Positions 52,388-61,018 of a stretch of DNA of 64,000 nucleotides are shown here, piece after piece. The notes beneath the pieces are model-generated. The model made no database searches. It was not told the DNA's origin and saw nothing but the letters and a program-made list of their open reading frames with translations. The first letter of the stretch is position 1, and each line of letters begins with the position of its first letter. This stretch comes from Endozoicomonas gorgoniicola (GTDB lineage Bacteria > Pseudomonadota > Gammaproteobacteria > Pseudomonadales > Endozoicomonadaceae). The position numbers were made by a program, and so were the translations under genes. The stretch spans positions 1,444,501 to 1,508,500 of the forward strand of contig NZ_JAPFCC010000001.1 of the NCBI RefSeq assembly GCF_025562715.2. Direction: 5' to 3'.

Positions 52388-53107
52388 ATGTCAAAGTATA
52401 AGTCTATTGTCGTTTTAACAGGTGCAGGTATTTCGGCGGAATCCGGTATTCGTACCTTCCGCGCCAGTGACGGCTTGTGGGAAAATCATCCAGTTGAAGA
52501 AGTTGCCACGCCTGAGGGTTACTACCGCAATCCGGCACTGGTACAGACTTTCTATAACCAGCGCCGCCAGCAGTTGAGTGAAGTTGACGTTAATCAGGCG
52601 CATCTGGCTCTGGCTGATTTTGAGAAAACGTTTGATGGTGAATTTCTTCTGGTGACCCAGAATGTAGACGACCTCCATGAACGCGCGGGCAGTCGTCACC
52701 TGATTCATCTGCATGGTGAGCTGTACAAAGTACGGTGTCAGGATACCGAACAGGTTTTTGAGTGGAAACAGGATGTAACGCTGGAAACGGAATGCCCCTG
52801 TTGTCACAAACCGGGTAACCTGCGCCCTCATATTGTCTGGTTTGGAGAGATGCCTCTGGAGATGGAACGGATTTACGACGCGCTGTCACGCTGTGACCTG
52901 TTTATCTCAATTGGTACTTCCGGCAACGTCTATCCGGCTGCCGGTTTCTGTCAGGAGGCATTGGCAGCTGGCGCTCATACGGTAGAGCTGAACCTTGAGC
53001 CCAGTGAAACCCGTGATGCATTTCTGGAAGCGGTGCATGGGCCTGCTACCCGGGTTGTGCCGCAATATCTGTCCCAACTTCGCGGGGATGACGATGGTTC
53101 TTCTTAA
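52388..53107 (+). CDS. cobB: NAD-dependent protein deacylase (sirtuin, CobB type)
   Basis: A 239-residue sirtuin removing acetyl or succinyl groups from lysines, using NAD. NAD site GAGISAESG (12-20), catalytic His in LHGELYKVRC, zinc Cys residues in VRC and ECPCC, and IGTSGNVYPA. The YNQR motif (Y56, R59) is the succinyl-lysine-binding pair of class III sirtuins. Many blocks match E. coli CobB closely (WFGEMPLEME, ELNLEPSET). The ribosome site GGAG precedes the ATG at 52388. Confidence 0.95.
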   Translation: MSKYKSIVVLTGAGISAESGIRTFRASDGLWENHPVEEVATPEGYYRNPALVQTFYNQRRQQLSEVDVNQAHLALADFEKTFDGEFLLVTQNVDDLHERAGSRHLIHLHGELYKVRCQDTEQVFEWKQDVTLETECPCCHKPGNLRPHIVWFGEMPLEMERIYDALSRCDLFISIGTSGNVYPAAGFCQEALAAGAHTVELNLEPSETRDAFLEAVHGPATRVVPQYLSQLRGDDDGSS

Positions 53108-53231
53108 GAGACGACAGAAGCTGAATACGAACCAGTATTGAATCGTATTCAGCATCCAGTCTACAAAGTTGAAATGATGTCTATGAATCACACAACTCAG
53201 GTGGTTTGATTACCAAAGACTGTTTCAAACA

Positions 53232-54203
53232 TCAGACTGCAACCGGAACGCCTGAGTACAGGTCGCTGACAATTTCCTTACAGGTTTTAATTTCTTTAAT
53301 CAGGCTGACTGCCGCACTAACAGAAATAAACCCTTTGTCCAGTCTTCCTTTAATGAATCCATCCAAAAACGTCTGGGTAATTTTTTCTACAATGGCTTCG
53401 TTATCTTTCAGCTCAGCGGTTTGATTTTCCATGTAATCAGTAACTGACTGGGTTGTCAGGCAGCGCTCATGACCGTAAGCCGTTTTTAATGTTACTGTTT
53501 CTTCAGATTCGAATTTGATGATTGCGTCTTTGGTGATTTGAGACGCCGGGCTCTCTTCGCTTGTAATAAATGCAGTACCAACAAATACACCTTCTGCACC
53601 CAGGGCAAAGGAAGCCTTAACGCCGCGCGAGTCAACAATACCACCGGCTGCTAATACAGGGATATCAACAGAGTCAGCAATAACCGGAACAATGGACATC
53701 GTTCCGAGAGTATTCATTGGCGCAGAACCGCCTTCATCAAATCCGGTTGCTACGATCACGTCTGCTCCGGCACGTTCAGCCAGCTGCGCTTGTTCAATGG
53801 TTGGGTTCACCGGTCTGGCGATAACCTTCATACCATAGTCTTTTAATTTCTTAACTGCACTTTCAGTTACATAGCCAGCTGCAACAACGTGCATGACTTC
53901 TTCTTCAATTGCTACCTGCAGGCAGGCATCACCGAAGAAGTCAATTCCGTCAAATGGCAACACATAGTTAAAAGCAAATGGCTTGTTCGTGAGTTTCTTA
54001 ATCTTCCTGATTTGAGTACGCATTCTTTCAGCGGTTTCCTCAACTGAGGTGACTTTTGTATCGTAGCCGCCATTAAAACCGTAAGTGCCAAGGCCTCCTG
54101 CTTCAGATACCGCCGCAACCATCTCGGCAGATGTCACCCAAAGCATTGGTGCCTGGATAATGGGCTTTTCAATATTAAGAACTTCACAAATCCGGTTTTT
54201 CAT
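53232..54203 (-). CDS. FMN-dependent nitronate monooxygenase-family oxidoreductase
   Basis: A 323-residue TIM-barrel flavoprotein of the NMO/FabK group. Family blocks: PIIQAPMLWVTSAEMVAAVSEAGGLGTYG at the start, ADVIVATGFDEGGSAP (the variant of the usual AGGH loop), and phosphate-binding LAAGGIVDSRGVKASFALGAEGVFVGTAF. FabK-type enoyl reductases and nitronate monooxygenases look alike; I call it by family only. A palindrome (54244-54262) precedes it and the next gene upstream is a MarR regulator on the same strand, so it is probably under MarR control. Confidence 0.85.
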   Translation of the reverse strand: MKNRICEVLNIEKPIIQAPMLWVTSAEMVAAVSEAGGLGTYGFNGGYDTKVTSVEETAERMRTQIRKIKKLTNKPFAFNYVLPFDGIDFFGDACLQVAIEEEVMHVVAAGYVTESAVKKLKDYGMKVIARPVNPTIEQAQLAERAGADVIVATGFDEGGSAPMNTLGTMSIVPVIADSVDIPVLAAGGIVDSRGVKASFALGAEGVFVGTAFITSEESPASQITKDAIIKFESEETVTLKTAYGHERCLTTQSVTDYMENQTAELKDNEAIVEKITQTFLDGFIKGRLDKGFISVSAAVSLIKEIKTCKEIVSDLYSGVPVAV

Positions 54204-54243
54204 AGTAGAACCTTAAATTTCTGGTCAGATTAAACACTTTAGT

Positions 54244-54262
54244 AGTTAGATAATGTCTAACT
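54244..54262. promoter_or_regulatory. Palindromic operator upstream of the monooxygenase gene
   Basis: AGTTAGA-5-TCTAACT is a perfect 7-bp inverted repeat 41 bp before the start of the oxidoreductase gene and in the 100-bp gap after marR. Overlapping CTAACTAACTAGTT copies extend it. It fits a MarR-type site. Confidence 0.65.
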
Positions 54263-54303
54263 AACTAGTTAAATAAAAAAATCAATAAGAATTACAAAAA
54301 AAC

Positions 54304-54729
54304 TTAATGATCTTTTGTAATTTCTATCAAAAATTCCATAAACTGATTTGCTTCCCTGTCAGTTAAAACGTCACATATCTCAATGGCCAGATCTTCCTGG
54401 GCCAGTGACTTATATCTGGCTACCTTTTTGCCCTTATCAGTCAATTCAATGAAGTGTACTCGCCCGTCATTAGGGTCTTTTTTTCTATAGATACAGCCTG
54501 CCTTATGCAGCTTATTGATGATTTCGGTTACTGATGGCTTTGTAATGTTCAGTAGTTTTGCAAATTGACTGGTGGTCAGGTCAGGCGTTTTGTCGATTGT
54601 CTCCAGGTAAAAAAATTGTTTGGCCGTTAAATCAGCCGCACCCAGATCTTCAATGACCTGAAATGCGCACTTAGCATGTTTTTCCATGAAAATGTGCAAT
54701 ATTTCACTCAGTTTCTTCTGCTGCCTCAA
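54304..54729 (-). CDS. MarR-family transcriptional regulator
   Basis: A 141-residue winged-helix dimer. The recognition helix region LTTSQFAKLLNITKPSVTEIINKLHKAGCIYRKKDPNDGR-type pattern is seen at 55-95 (shown by TKPSVTEIINKL and the wing DPNDGRVHF). It probably controls the adjacent oxidoreductase gene and itself, since similar palindromic elements lie before both. The ligand is unknown; electrophiles or phenols are common for the family. Confidence 0.9.
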   Translation of the reverse strand: MRQQKKLSEILHIFMEKHAKCAFQVIEDLGAADLTAKQFFYLETIDKTPDLTTSQFAKLLNITKPSVTEIINKLHKAGCIYRKKDPNDGRVHFIELTDKGKKVARYKSLAQEDLAIEICDVLTDREANQFMEFLIEITKDH

Positions 54730-54750
54730 AAATTAACCTCTTTCAATATA

Positions 54751-54767
54751 GTTAGTTTAGTCCTAAC
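54751..54767. promoter_or_regulatory. MarR-like operator half-palindrome upstream of marR
   Basis: GTTAG...CTAAC with a 7-bp centre lies 22 bp before the MarR start, and its half-site matches the palindrome at 54244. This supports autoregulation. Downstream 54780-55066 shows no gene besides the permease frame's N-terminal part. Confidence 0.55.
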
Positions 54768-55066
54768 GAATAATATAGCTGATTTTTATGACTGTCAACC
54801 GCTAATCTGACAAGTCCATACCACCCTGTTTTCTGACCACCATAACGGGCATAGCAGGCTGGATACCAGAGCAAGGGCGAATGACGTGCAAAAGCGGGCT
54901 ATTGCGAGGGCTTCAACGGTCAGCTCCTCATGACTCTCTTTTCAGATGGCCTCTTAGAGTTCACTTTTAAAGCGTAAACCGGTCTGCTGTTCTATCCTGA
55001 TGTCCTTTGTTGGTCTGGGAACCTGGTTCAGGAAGTAGTAGTTTGAGATCGTTGATTACCCGTTTC

Positions 55067-56386
55067 ATGCCTGAGATTGAAGTCTATGGTACCCAGCCTG
55101 TACCGGAAAATCTGCGGCAAGCAGGTAGTTATGACCTGTTTGTGATAATGACCAATTTTCTGGTCAATCCTGCCTCTATTTATTCTGCGGCTCTTGGCGT
55201 AGCCGGAGGTTTATCGTTTATCGCTGTGGTCATTACCCAGGTGGTCGCTCTGTTTGTTGCCATGGTCGCCCTGCTGGTGATGGCGAGAATGGGGGTGGAT
55301 TACGGTTTAACGGGACAAATGGCCTGTCGAACAGCCCTTGGTGTCAGGGGAGGGCGCTGGCTGACGTCGCCATTAAGGGCAGTATGTTCGGTTTACTGGT
55401 TTGCTTTTCAGACCCTGGTGAGCAGTCTGGCGCTGACTGCCATCTTGTCAGAGTACTTCGATATAATTCTGCCACTGACAACGGTGGCTCTGCTTTTTGC
55501 CGTTTTACAGGTGGCGGTGGCGCTGGTGGGCTATCGCTGGTTGCAGGGGGTGTTTAGCAGAGCTTTGCCGCTGAAGATTCTGTGTCTGATAATCATTGTT
55601 GCCTTGCTCTGGAAGCAGCCCTCTGCGAGTAATAACTGGTTCCACTTACCGGCAGGCAATGACTGGCTACTGGTAATGCTCTGGTTTAATGCTGTTGTGG
55701 GCAGCATGCTCACGAATGTCACAGACTCTGCCGACCTGGTTCGTTATGTAAAGAACCGCCGGTGTCTGTGGGCAGGAGCCATGTCCGGGGCGTTATGTGG
55801 CGTAGTATTAGGTGCAGGACTGGGTGCCTGGCTGATGATGGTGGTAGGGGGAAGCGCTGACAATCTTTACCACAATGTTTTGCGCGCTGAGCCCGGTCTG
55901 CTGATGGTGGCTGCCATTGTTGTCCTGATCGTAATGGATAACTGGACGATTAATGTCATCAATCTGTATACCGGTGGTTTATCGCTGAGTCATACACTGG
56001 AGCCCGTGAGTCGTTTTACCTGTACGCTGCTGATCAGCCTTCCTGCCATCTGGCTGTCTGGCACGCCCGAGGTGATTCATAATTATCTGCAAATTATGGA
56101 GAAAGCCGGAGTTTTGTTTTCTGCGATTGCCGGTGTACTGCTGGTGGATTATTCCTGCAGAAAATGGCAGTTGAACGTTGATGCCCTGTATCAGGTTAAT
56201 GGGGAATACTGGTATCAATACGGTTTTCGGATCAGCGCACTGCTCATTATTGCTCTCGCATCACTGGCAGGGTTTTCGGTGCCGGATAGCTGGCCGCTGC
56301 CCCTTATTGTCCTTCTGCTATCAGCAGGCAGTTATCGCTTAATGCTGCATTGTGAAGCACGAAACCATTTGGTAATAAAAAGATAA
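55067..56386 (+). CDS. NCS1-family nucleobase:cation symporter (CodB-like permease)
   Basis: About 439 residues with around 12 membrane helices. The N-terminal block YDLFVIMTNFLVNPASIYSAALG and the central NVTDSADLVRYVKNRR (near residue 225) fit cytosine/purine/allantoin permeases. Trp/Tyr-rich loops at the end also fit. Substrate unclear. The ATG at 55067 gives a family-like start (MPEIEVYGTQPVP); the in-frame ATG at 55007 adds 20 unlikely residues. No ribosome site is strong for either. It has no catabolic partner in the window. Confidence 0.8.
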   Translation: MPEIEVYGTQPVPENLRQAGSYDLFVIMTNFLVNPASIYSAALGVAGGLSFIAVVITQVVALFVAMVALLVMARMGVDYGLTGQMACRTALGVRGGRWLTSPLRAVCSVYWFAFQTLVSSLALTAILSEYFDIILPLTTVALLFAVLQVAVALVGYRWLQGVFSRALPLKILCLIIIVALLWKQPSASNNWFHLPAGNDWLLVMLWFNAVVGSMLTNVTDSADLVRYVKNRRCLWAGAMSGALCGVVLGAGLGAWLMMVVGGSADNLYHNVLRAEPGLLMVAAIVVLIVMDNWTINVINLYTGGLSLSHTLEPVSRFTCTLLISLPAIWLSGTPEVIHNYLQIMEKAGVLFSAIAGVLLVDYSCRKWQLNVDALYQVNGEYWYQYGFRISALLIIALASLAGFSVPDSWPLPLIVLLLSAGSYRLMLHCEARNHLVIKR

Positions 56387-56501
56387 TTGATATTCTATTT
56401 AGTTATTATTTAATAATAATATATTCCTTCAACTTATATTTAGCTGCGATATTATTGCCTTATTTTATAAAAGTCATTATCAACGACTATGGGGTAATAA
56501 A

Positions 56502-57473
56502 ATGGCTAAGGTTTTCGCAGACAACTCCCTCTCTATAGGCAATACACCGCTGGTTCGATTGAATCGTATTGCGGGTGATCATGAGATTTATGTAAAAATT
56601 GAATCACGCAACCCCGCTAACAGCGTTAAGTGTCGTATTGGTGCCAGCATGATATGGGAAGCGGAATCTTCCGGTAAACTGCGCGAAGGCATGGAGCTGG
56701 TTGAACCCACCAGTGGTAATACCGGTATTGCCCTGGCCTTTGTTGCGTCTTCCAAAGGCATTCCTTTAACCCTGACTATGCCATCGTCCATGAGTCTGGA
56801 GCGTCGGAAAGTGATTAAGGCGCTTGGCGCCAGGATTATTCTGACTGAACCGGCTAAGGGTATGGCTGGTGCCGTGGCAAAGGCTAAGGAAATCGCAGAC
56901 TCTGACCCTGAAAAATACTTGTTGTTGCAACAGTTTGAAAACCCTGCCAACCCAAAGATCCATGAAGAAACCACCGGCCCGGAAATCTGGAACGATACCG
57001 ATGGTGAGATTGATATTTTTGTTGCAGGTGTCGGGACTGGCGGCACCATTACCGGGGTGTCGCGTTACATCAAGGAGATTCGGGGTAAGAACATTACTTC
57101 AGTAGCCGTAGAGCCAACTGCATCGCCTGTTATCACCCAGACGCTGACTGCTCAGGAGGTGAAACCTGCCCCTCACAAGATTCAGGGTATTGGTGCTGGT
57201 TTTATTCCCGGTAATCTGGATCTGTCAATGGTTGATCAGGTTGAACAGGTCAGTAATGAAGAGGCCATAACCATGGCGCTCAGGCTGATGCGTGAAGAAG
57301 GTATTCTTGCCGGTATTTCCAGTGGTGCTGCGGTGGCGGCTGCCCTGAAAGTAGCTGAGGAGCCGGTTCACAAAGGTAAGAAGGTGGTTGTGATACTGCC
57401 GGATTCCGGAGAGCGCTATTTGTCGACCGCTCTTTTTGAAGGTGAGTTTGACGAGCAGGAACTGGTTCAGTAA
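56502..57473 (+). CDS. cysK: Cysteine synthase A
   Basis: O-acetylserine sulfhydrylase, a PLP enzyme making cysteine from O-acetylserine and sulfide. 323 residues (E. coli 323). The PLP lysine is in NSVKCRIGASMI (K near 43), the Asn loop in TSGNTGIALA, the phosphate-binding loop GVGTGGTITGV, and SGAAVAAA near the end binds the pyridine ring. The AT-rich spacer 56387-56501 should carry its promoter. A ribosome site is weak (GGGG before ATG). Confidence 0.95.
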   Translation: MAKVFADNSLSIGNTPLVRLNRIAGDHEIYVKIESRNPANSVKCRIGASMIWEAESSGKLREGMELVEPTSGNTGIALAFVASSKGIPLTLTMPSSMSLERRKVIKALGARIILTEPAKGMAGAVAKAKEIADSDPEKYLLLQQFENPANPKIHEETTGPEIWNDTDGEIDIFVAGVGTGGTITGVSRYIKEIRGKNITSVAVEPTASPVITQTLTAQEVKPAPHKIQGIGAGFIPGNLDLSMVDQVEQVSNEEAITMALRLMREEGILAGISSGAAVAAALKVAEEPVHKGKKVVVILPDSGERYLSTALFEGEFDEQELVQ

Positions 57474-57761
57474 TGACGGTTTGATGACCGCCCCTGCCCA
57501 AGCTTGCTGATCATGGTCAGCAAATTCATTTGTTTCCCACTTTACTTGAATCTGCAACGTGAAGTGGGAACCTTCCCCGACCTGGCTTTTCGCCGCAATA
57601 CTTCTGCCCATAGCTATTTTATTCTGTTTCATCATTCACTCATTTATTCCTTTTCGCGCTGTGCAGCAGGGCATAGAATACGTTGCTAGTTACTCTTTTA
57701 ATTAAATGGCCATGAGTGAAACATTGCGCTGACATGATAAAAAGTCAGAAGGAGTTGAGTT

Positions 57762-58682
57762 ATGGGGTTTGAAATCACTGCTATTGCGTTTGTTCTGCTG
57801 ATTGCGGTACTCATTGCAACTGGCGTCAGGATGGTTCCCCAAGGTTATAACTACACGGTGGAACGGTTTGGAAAGTACACGAAAACGCTCCCGCCAGGCC
57901 TGCATGTTATCGTGCCGGTGATTGACAGTGTTGGTAACAAGATGAATATGATGGAGCAGGTTCTCGATATTGCCCCGCAGGAAGTGATTTCATCGGACAA
58001 TGCCCAGGTGACGACGGATGCTGTGTGCTTCTTTCAGGTACAGGATGCGGTGAAAGCGTCTTATGAGGTTAACGACCTCCCCAAAGCCATGCAAAATCTG
58101 GTGATGACGAATATTCGTGCAGTGCTTGGTTCCATGGAGCTGGACGAAATGCTGTCTAACCGGGATCGCATTAACGGGCAGTTGCTGGCTAAAGTCGATG
58201 AAGCCACTGACCCCTGGGGGTTGAAAGTAACCCGTATAGAATTACGCGATATAGCCCCCCCAAACGATCTGGTAGAAGCTATGGCCCGGCAGATGAAAGC
58301 GGAACGGGACAAGCGCGCACAGATTCTTGACGCTGAAGGTGCCAGAGAAGCGGCTATTAAAGTAGCAGAAGGTCAAAAGCAGGCTCAGATCCTGCAGGCT
58401 GAAGGCGAACTGGAAGCGGCCAAGCGTGAAGCTGAAGCCCGGGAGCGGCTGGCCGAAGCCGAAGCCAGGGCAACTGAGGCGGTGTCCCGGGCGATTGCCA
58501 GTGGTGATCAGCGGGCGATTAATTACTTTGTTGCACAGAAGTACGTTGAGGCTCTGAAAGAAGTCGGAGCCGCTGATAACAGCAAACTGATCATGATGCC
58601 ACTTGAGGCCAGTGGTGTGATTGGCTCTCTGGCAGGAATCAGGGAACTGCTCAGTGAAGTATCGGGTAATAAGCCGTCCTGA
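57762..58682 (+). CDS. qmcA: QmcA-type SPFH/stomatin-like membrane protein
   Basis: A 306-residue SPFH protein: an N-terminal membrane helix (ITAIAFVLLIAVLIATGV), the SPFH domain from GYNYTVERFGKYTKTLPPG to about 190, and a long Ala/Glu-rich coiled coil (residues 200-260). Such proteins form ring-like scaffolds at the inner membrane and control FtsH-type protease or quality-control sites. AAGGAG at 57748 supports the ATG at 57762. The nfeD-like gene follows 36 bp later, the usual pairing. Confidence 0.92.
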   Translation: MGFEITAIAFVLLIAVLIATGVRMVPQGYNYTVERFGKYTKTLPPGLHVIVPVIDSVGNKMNMMEQVLDIAPQEVISSDNAQVTTDAVCFFQVQDAVKASYEVNDLPKAMQNLVMTNIRAVLGSMELDEMLSNRDRINGQLLAKVDEATDPWGLKVTRIELRDIAPPNDLVEAMARQMKAERDKRAQILDAEGAREAAIKVAEGQKQAQILQAEGELEAAKREAEARERLAEAEARATEAVSRAIASGDQRAINYFVAQKYVEALKEVGAADNSKLIMMPLEASGVIGSLAGIRELLSEVSGNKPS

Positions 58683-58718
58683 GCGGTTGGTTTTCAATAA
58701 CAGATTAACGGCACTATC

Positions 58719-59177
58719 ATGATGGAATTTCTGTCGTCTATACAACCCTGGCACTGGTTGATTGTGGGTTTTCTGTTCCTGGGGCTGGAAGCCCTTGGAA
58801 CCGGTGGCTTTTTGTTAGGTACCGCGCTGGCCGGGTTATTACTGTCCGGGTTGTTGTGGTTTTTTCCTGACCTGAGCTGGAGCTGGCAACTGGTGTGGTT
58901 TGGCTTGGGTAGCCTGATGTTTACCGTGGCGTACTGGAAGCTGTTTCGTCGCGTGAATGAGCGATCTGACAACCAACAGCTTAATAATCGTGCAGCTCAG
59001 CTGATCGGAAGGGTGGTGGAAGTCTCTGAACCCCTGACCCATGGTCAGGGCAGGGTACAGATTGGTGATACTCTCTGGAAAGTGAAGGCCAGTGAAACGA
59101 TTGAAGCCGGTACGCAAGTCGTTGTCATTGGGGCGGATGGTATGACTTTGCTGGTAGAACGTCACGGTCAGTCCTGA
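58719..59177 (+). CDS. NfeD-like (YbbK partner) membrane protein
   Basis: A 152-residue protein with two to three N-terminal membrane helices (residues 10-72) and a C-terminal OB-fold domain (about 85-150: AAQLIGRVVEVSEPL, VQIGDTLWKVKASE). Family members partner with stomatin-type SPFH proteins, as the adjacent qmcA suggests. Two start codons (ATG 58719 and 58722) are adjacent. Confidence 0.9.
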   Translation: MMEFLSSIQPWHWLIVGFLFLGLEALGTGGFLLGTALAGLLLSGLLWFFPDLSWSWQLVWFGLGSLMFTVAYWKLFRRVNERSDNQQLNNRAAQLIGRVVEVSEPLTHGQGRVQIGDTLWKVKASETIEAGTQVVVIGADGMTLLVERHGQS

Positions 59178-59280
59178 AGTCCGGATCATCATAGGCTGTT
59201 CAGGTGTACGACTTGCCCGTTTATTAATGACGGGGCAGGCTGTATTTCTTTTGAATTCGCAGGTTAGCAGGCATCGCGCC

Positions 59281-60975
59281 TTATAGCTTTATTACTGATG
59301 ATTTTGTATTTGCGCGCAGCGCTTCCAGATAGTCTTTCCACCACTGTGGTGTAACCCGCCAGTGTATTTTCTGTGTTACTTTTTTAGACTTCAGTCTGGC
59401 GAAAATCAGGATTCTGGATTGTGAAACGACCAGTAGCCACTGGTCATCTTTATCGAATTCCAGCTGGTCTGGTTTGACCAGAGTTCTCAGCCCATCCTCT
59501 TTCCTGAGTGACTGATGGAGTTTCCAGCGTTGCATATCTGACCGGGGCTTCAGTATCGTCAGACGGTCTGCATCTGTTTCAGTGACACCCAGTAAGCTGG
59601 AGCGATGAGTGAACTGAACATCGGAAGGTGCAAAGCGGTGGTCATTCTGGATATATTTGTCAATTCTCTGTATTAAATTGCATCCGGTGCTATAGCATTG
59701 ATGAATTTCTACTGGCTGACCTGATAGATAAGGTGATATGGCAATAAACTGACCATTAGCTGTCATGGCGAGTTTACCGGCAATAATATCTGGTTTGAGC
59801 TGGTTAACAGGTATGAGCTGACCTGAGTCTGAGTCGAAATAAAACCGATCCAGCGGGTGTTTTATGGGATGTTGATGGCTGGCGACCACGAAGTCTGCGG
59901 CAGATGTTCTGGTCACTGCAATTCCATGGAGAGCCTGAGCATAGTTATTTTGTGTTATGAGGCCCACTTGTGTCTGGCTGGTTGGCTGTTCAAGTTCGCC
60001 ATTAAGTTGATCGAATTTCCAGGCTGTCAGCCAGGTTGGCATGCTGGAGTCCATTGAAGAAAGAACCTCTTCGGTATCGAATTTGACCAGCTTCCCCCTG
60101 GCTCCCAGCGTAAAAAGATGTGTACCTGATGAGCTGAAAGCTGTATTGCAAACTCTGTAGAGTTTGTCACGATGGTCGGAGGTAGATTGTACGGAACTGG
60201 AGCTGGGTGAAAGACGGTTCAGTTTTTCAGTGGGAAAAAGCCAGGCATGGTACATATCCACTTTATGGTTAAGTGCATCTCCACCTGCAATCCATTGTTT
60301 GTCGGGAGACAGAGCCAGTGCACAGTATCCAGTGAGCATACGTAGGTTGTGACTGCGGTTCCACTCCCAGCTACCTCTCCTGTCGGTCATAAGAATTTTT
60401 GTAAGGTTACCCGTTTTAAAACTGACGATGATTTCGGAAGATAAACTGAATGTTGCGCTGGCAATCACTGGTGCTGGCTTGCCTGTAAAATCTTCTGCTT
60501 TGGAAAAATCCATGTGCGTGTGATAGTAAAATGTGTCAGGGTCTGGTGGGTATAAAGTTTTCCATTGTGCGGGGCTTAGCCCTGTTCCACTCAGGGTTGT
60601 GAGAGTTACCTGTTGGTGATGGCGGTCAAACCCTTTAAGAGCGGTGTTATCATCCGGATCGTCAGGAGGATTACCATAATAGGTGAACTCAGCACCTGAA
60701 CTTTCCGGAGAAAAAGCCAGCTCAAGATAATGGCAGCGTGATTCAGAAAAACTCAGGGTTGAAGGATGTTTCAGAAAACGAAAACCTTCTGGAGGCGTTT
60801 TCAGAAGCAAAGTGTCTTCAGGGTCATCGCTGCAGAGCATTGTCGTTATCACTTTTTCAGCTCCGGCCGGAACATGACCAAAATCGATATGCGGGTCAAA
60901 AGAGAACGTTGCCAGCACAGGCGCATTAAAAAAAACGCCGCTTAATACGATCAAAGTGCGAAATCGCCTTTGCAT
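59281..60975 (-). CDS. Orphan exported protein with an ASH-like start and beta-propeller-like core, 564 aa
   Basis: A signal peptide (LIVLSGVFFNAPVLA, cleavage near 22) leads into a strand-rich stretch FDFGHVPAGAEKV-like (DPHIDFGHVPAG) with LAFSPES near 90, a pattern reminiscent of ASH-type immunoglobulin-like domains. Residues 180-500 contain repeated strand-loop blocks (LALSPDKQWIAGGD, AFSSSGTHLFTLGA, LAMTANGQFIAISP) that fit WD40/YVTN-type propeller blades. A C-terminal basic segment follows. No enzyme motif. Likely periplasmic or secreted; function unknown. Confidence 0.7.
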   Translation of the reverse strand: MQRRFRTLIVLSGVFFNAPVLATFSFDPHIDFGHVPAGAEKVITTMLCSDDPEDTLLLKTPPEGFRFLKHPSTLSFSESRCHYLELAFSPESSGAEFTYYGNPPDDPDDNTALKGFDRHHQQVTLTTLSGTGLSPAQWKTLYPPDPDTFYYHTHMDFSKAEDFTGKPAPVIASATFSLSSEIIVSFKTGNLTKILMTDRRGSWEWNRSHNLRMLTGYCALALSPDKQWIAGGDALNHKVDMYHAWLFPTEKLNRLSPSSSSVQSTSDHRDKLYRVCNTAFSSSGTHLFTLGARGKLVKFDTEEVLSSMDSSMPTWLTAWKFDQLNGELEQPTSQTQVGLITQNNYAQALHGIAVTRTSAADFVVASHQHPIKHPLDRFYFDSDSGQLIPVNQLKPDIIAGKLAMTANGQFIAISPYLSGQPVEIHQCYSTGCNLIQRIDKYIQNDHRFAPSDVQFTHRSSLLGVTETDADRLTILKPRSDMQRWKLHQSLRKEDGLRTLVKPDQLEFDKDDQWLLVVSQSRILIFARLKSKKVTQKIHWRVTPQWWKDYLEALRANTKSSVIKL

Positions 60976-61018
60976 GCTTCAGCCTCTAACCAGTCAGAAT
61001 GCTAAAAGTAGCAGGGTG

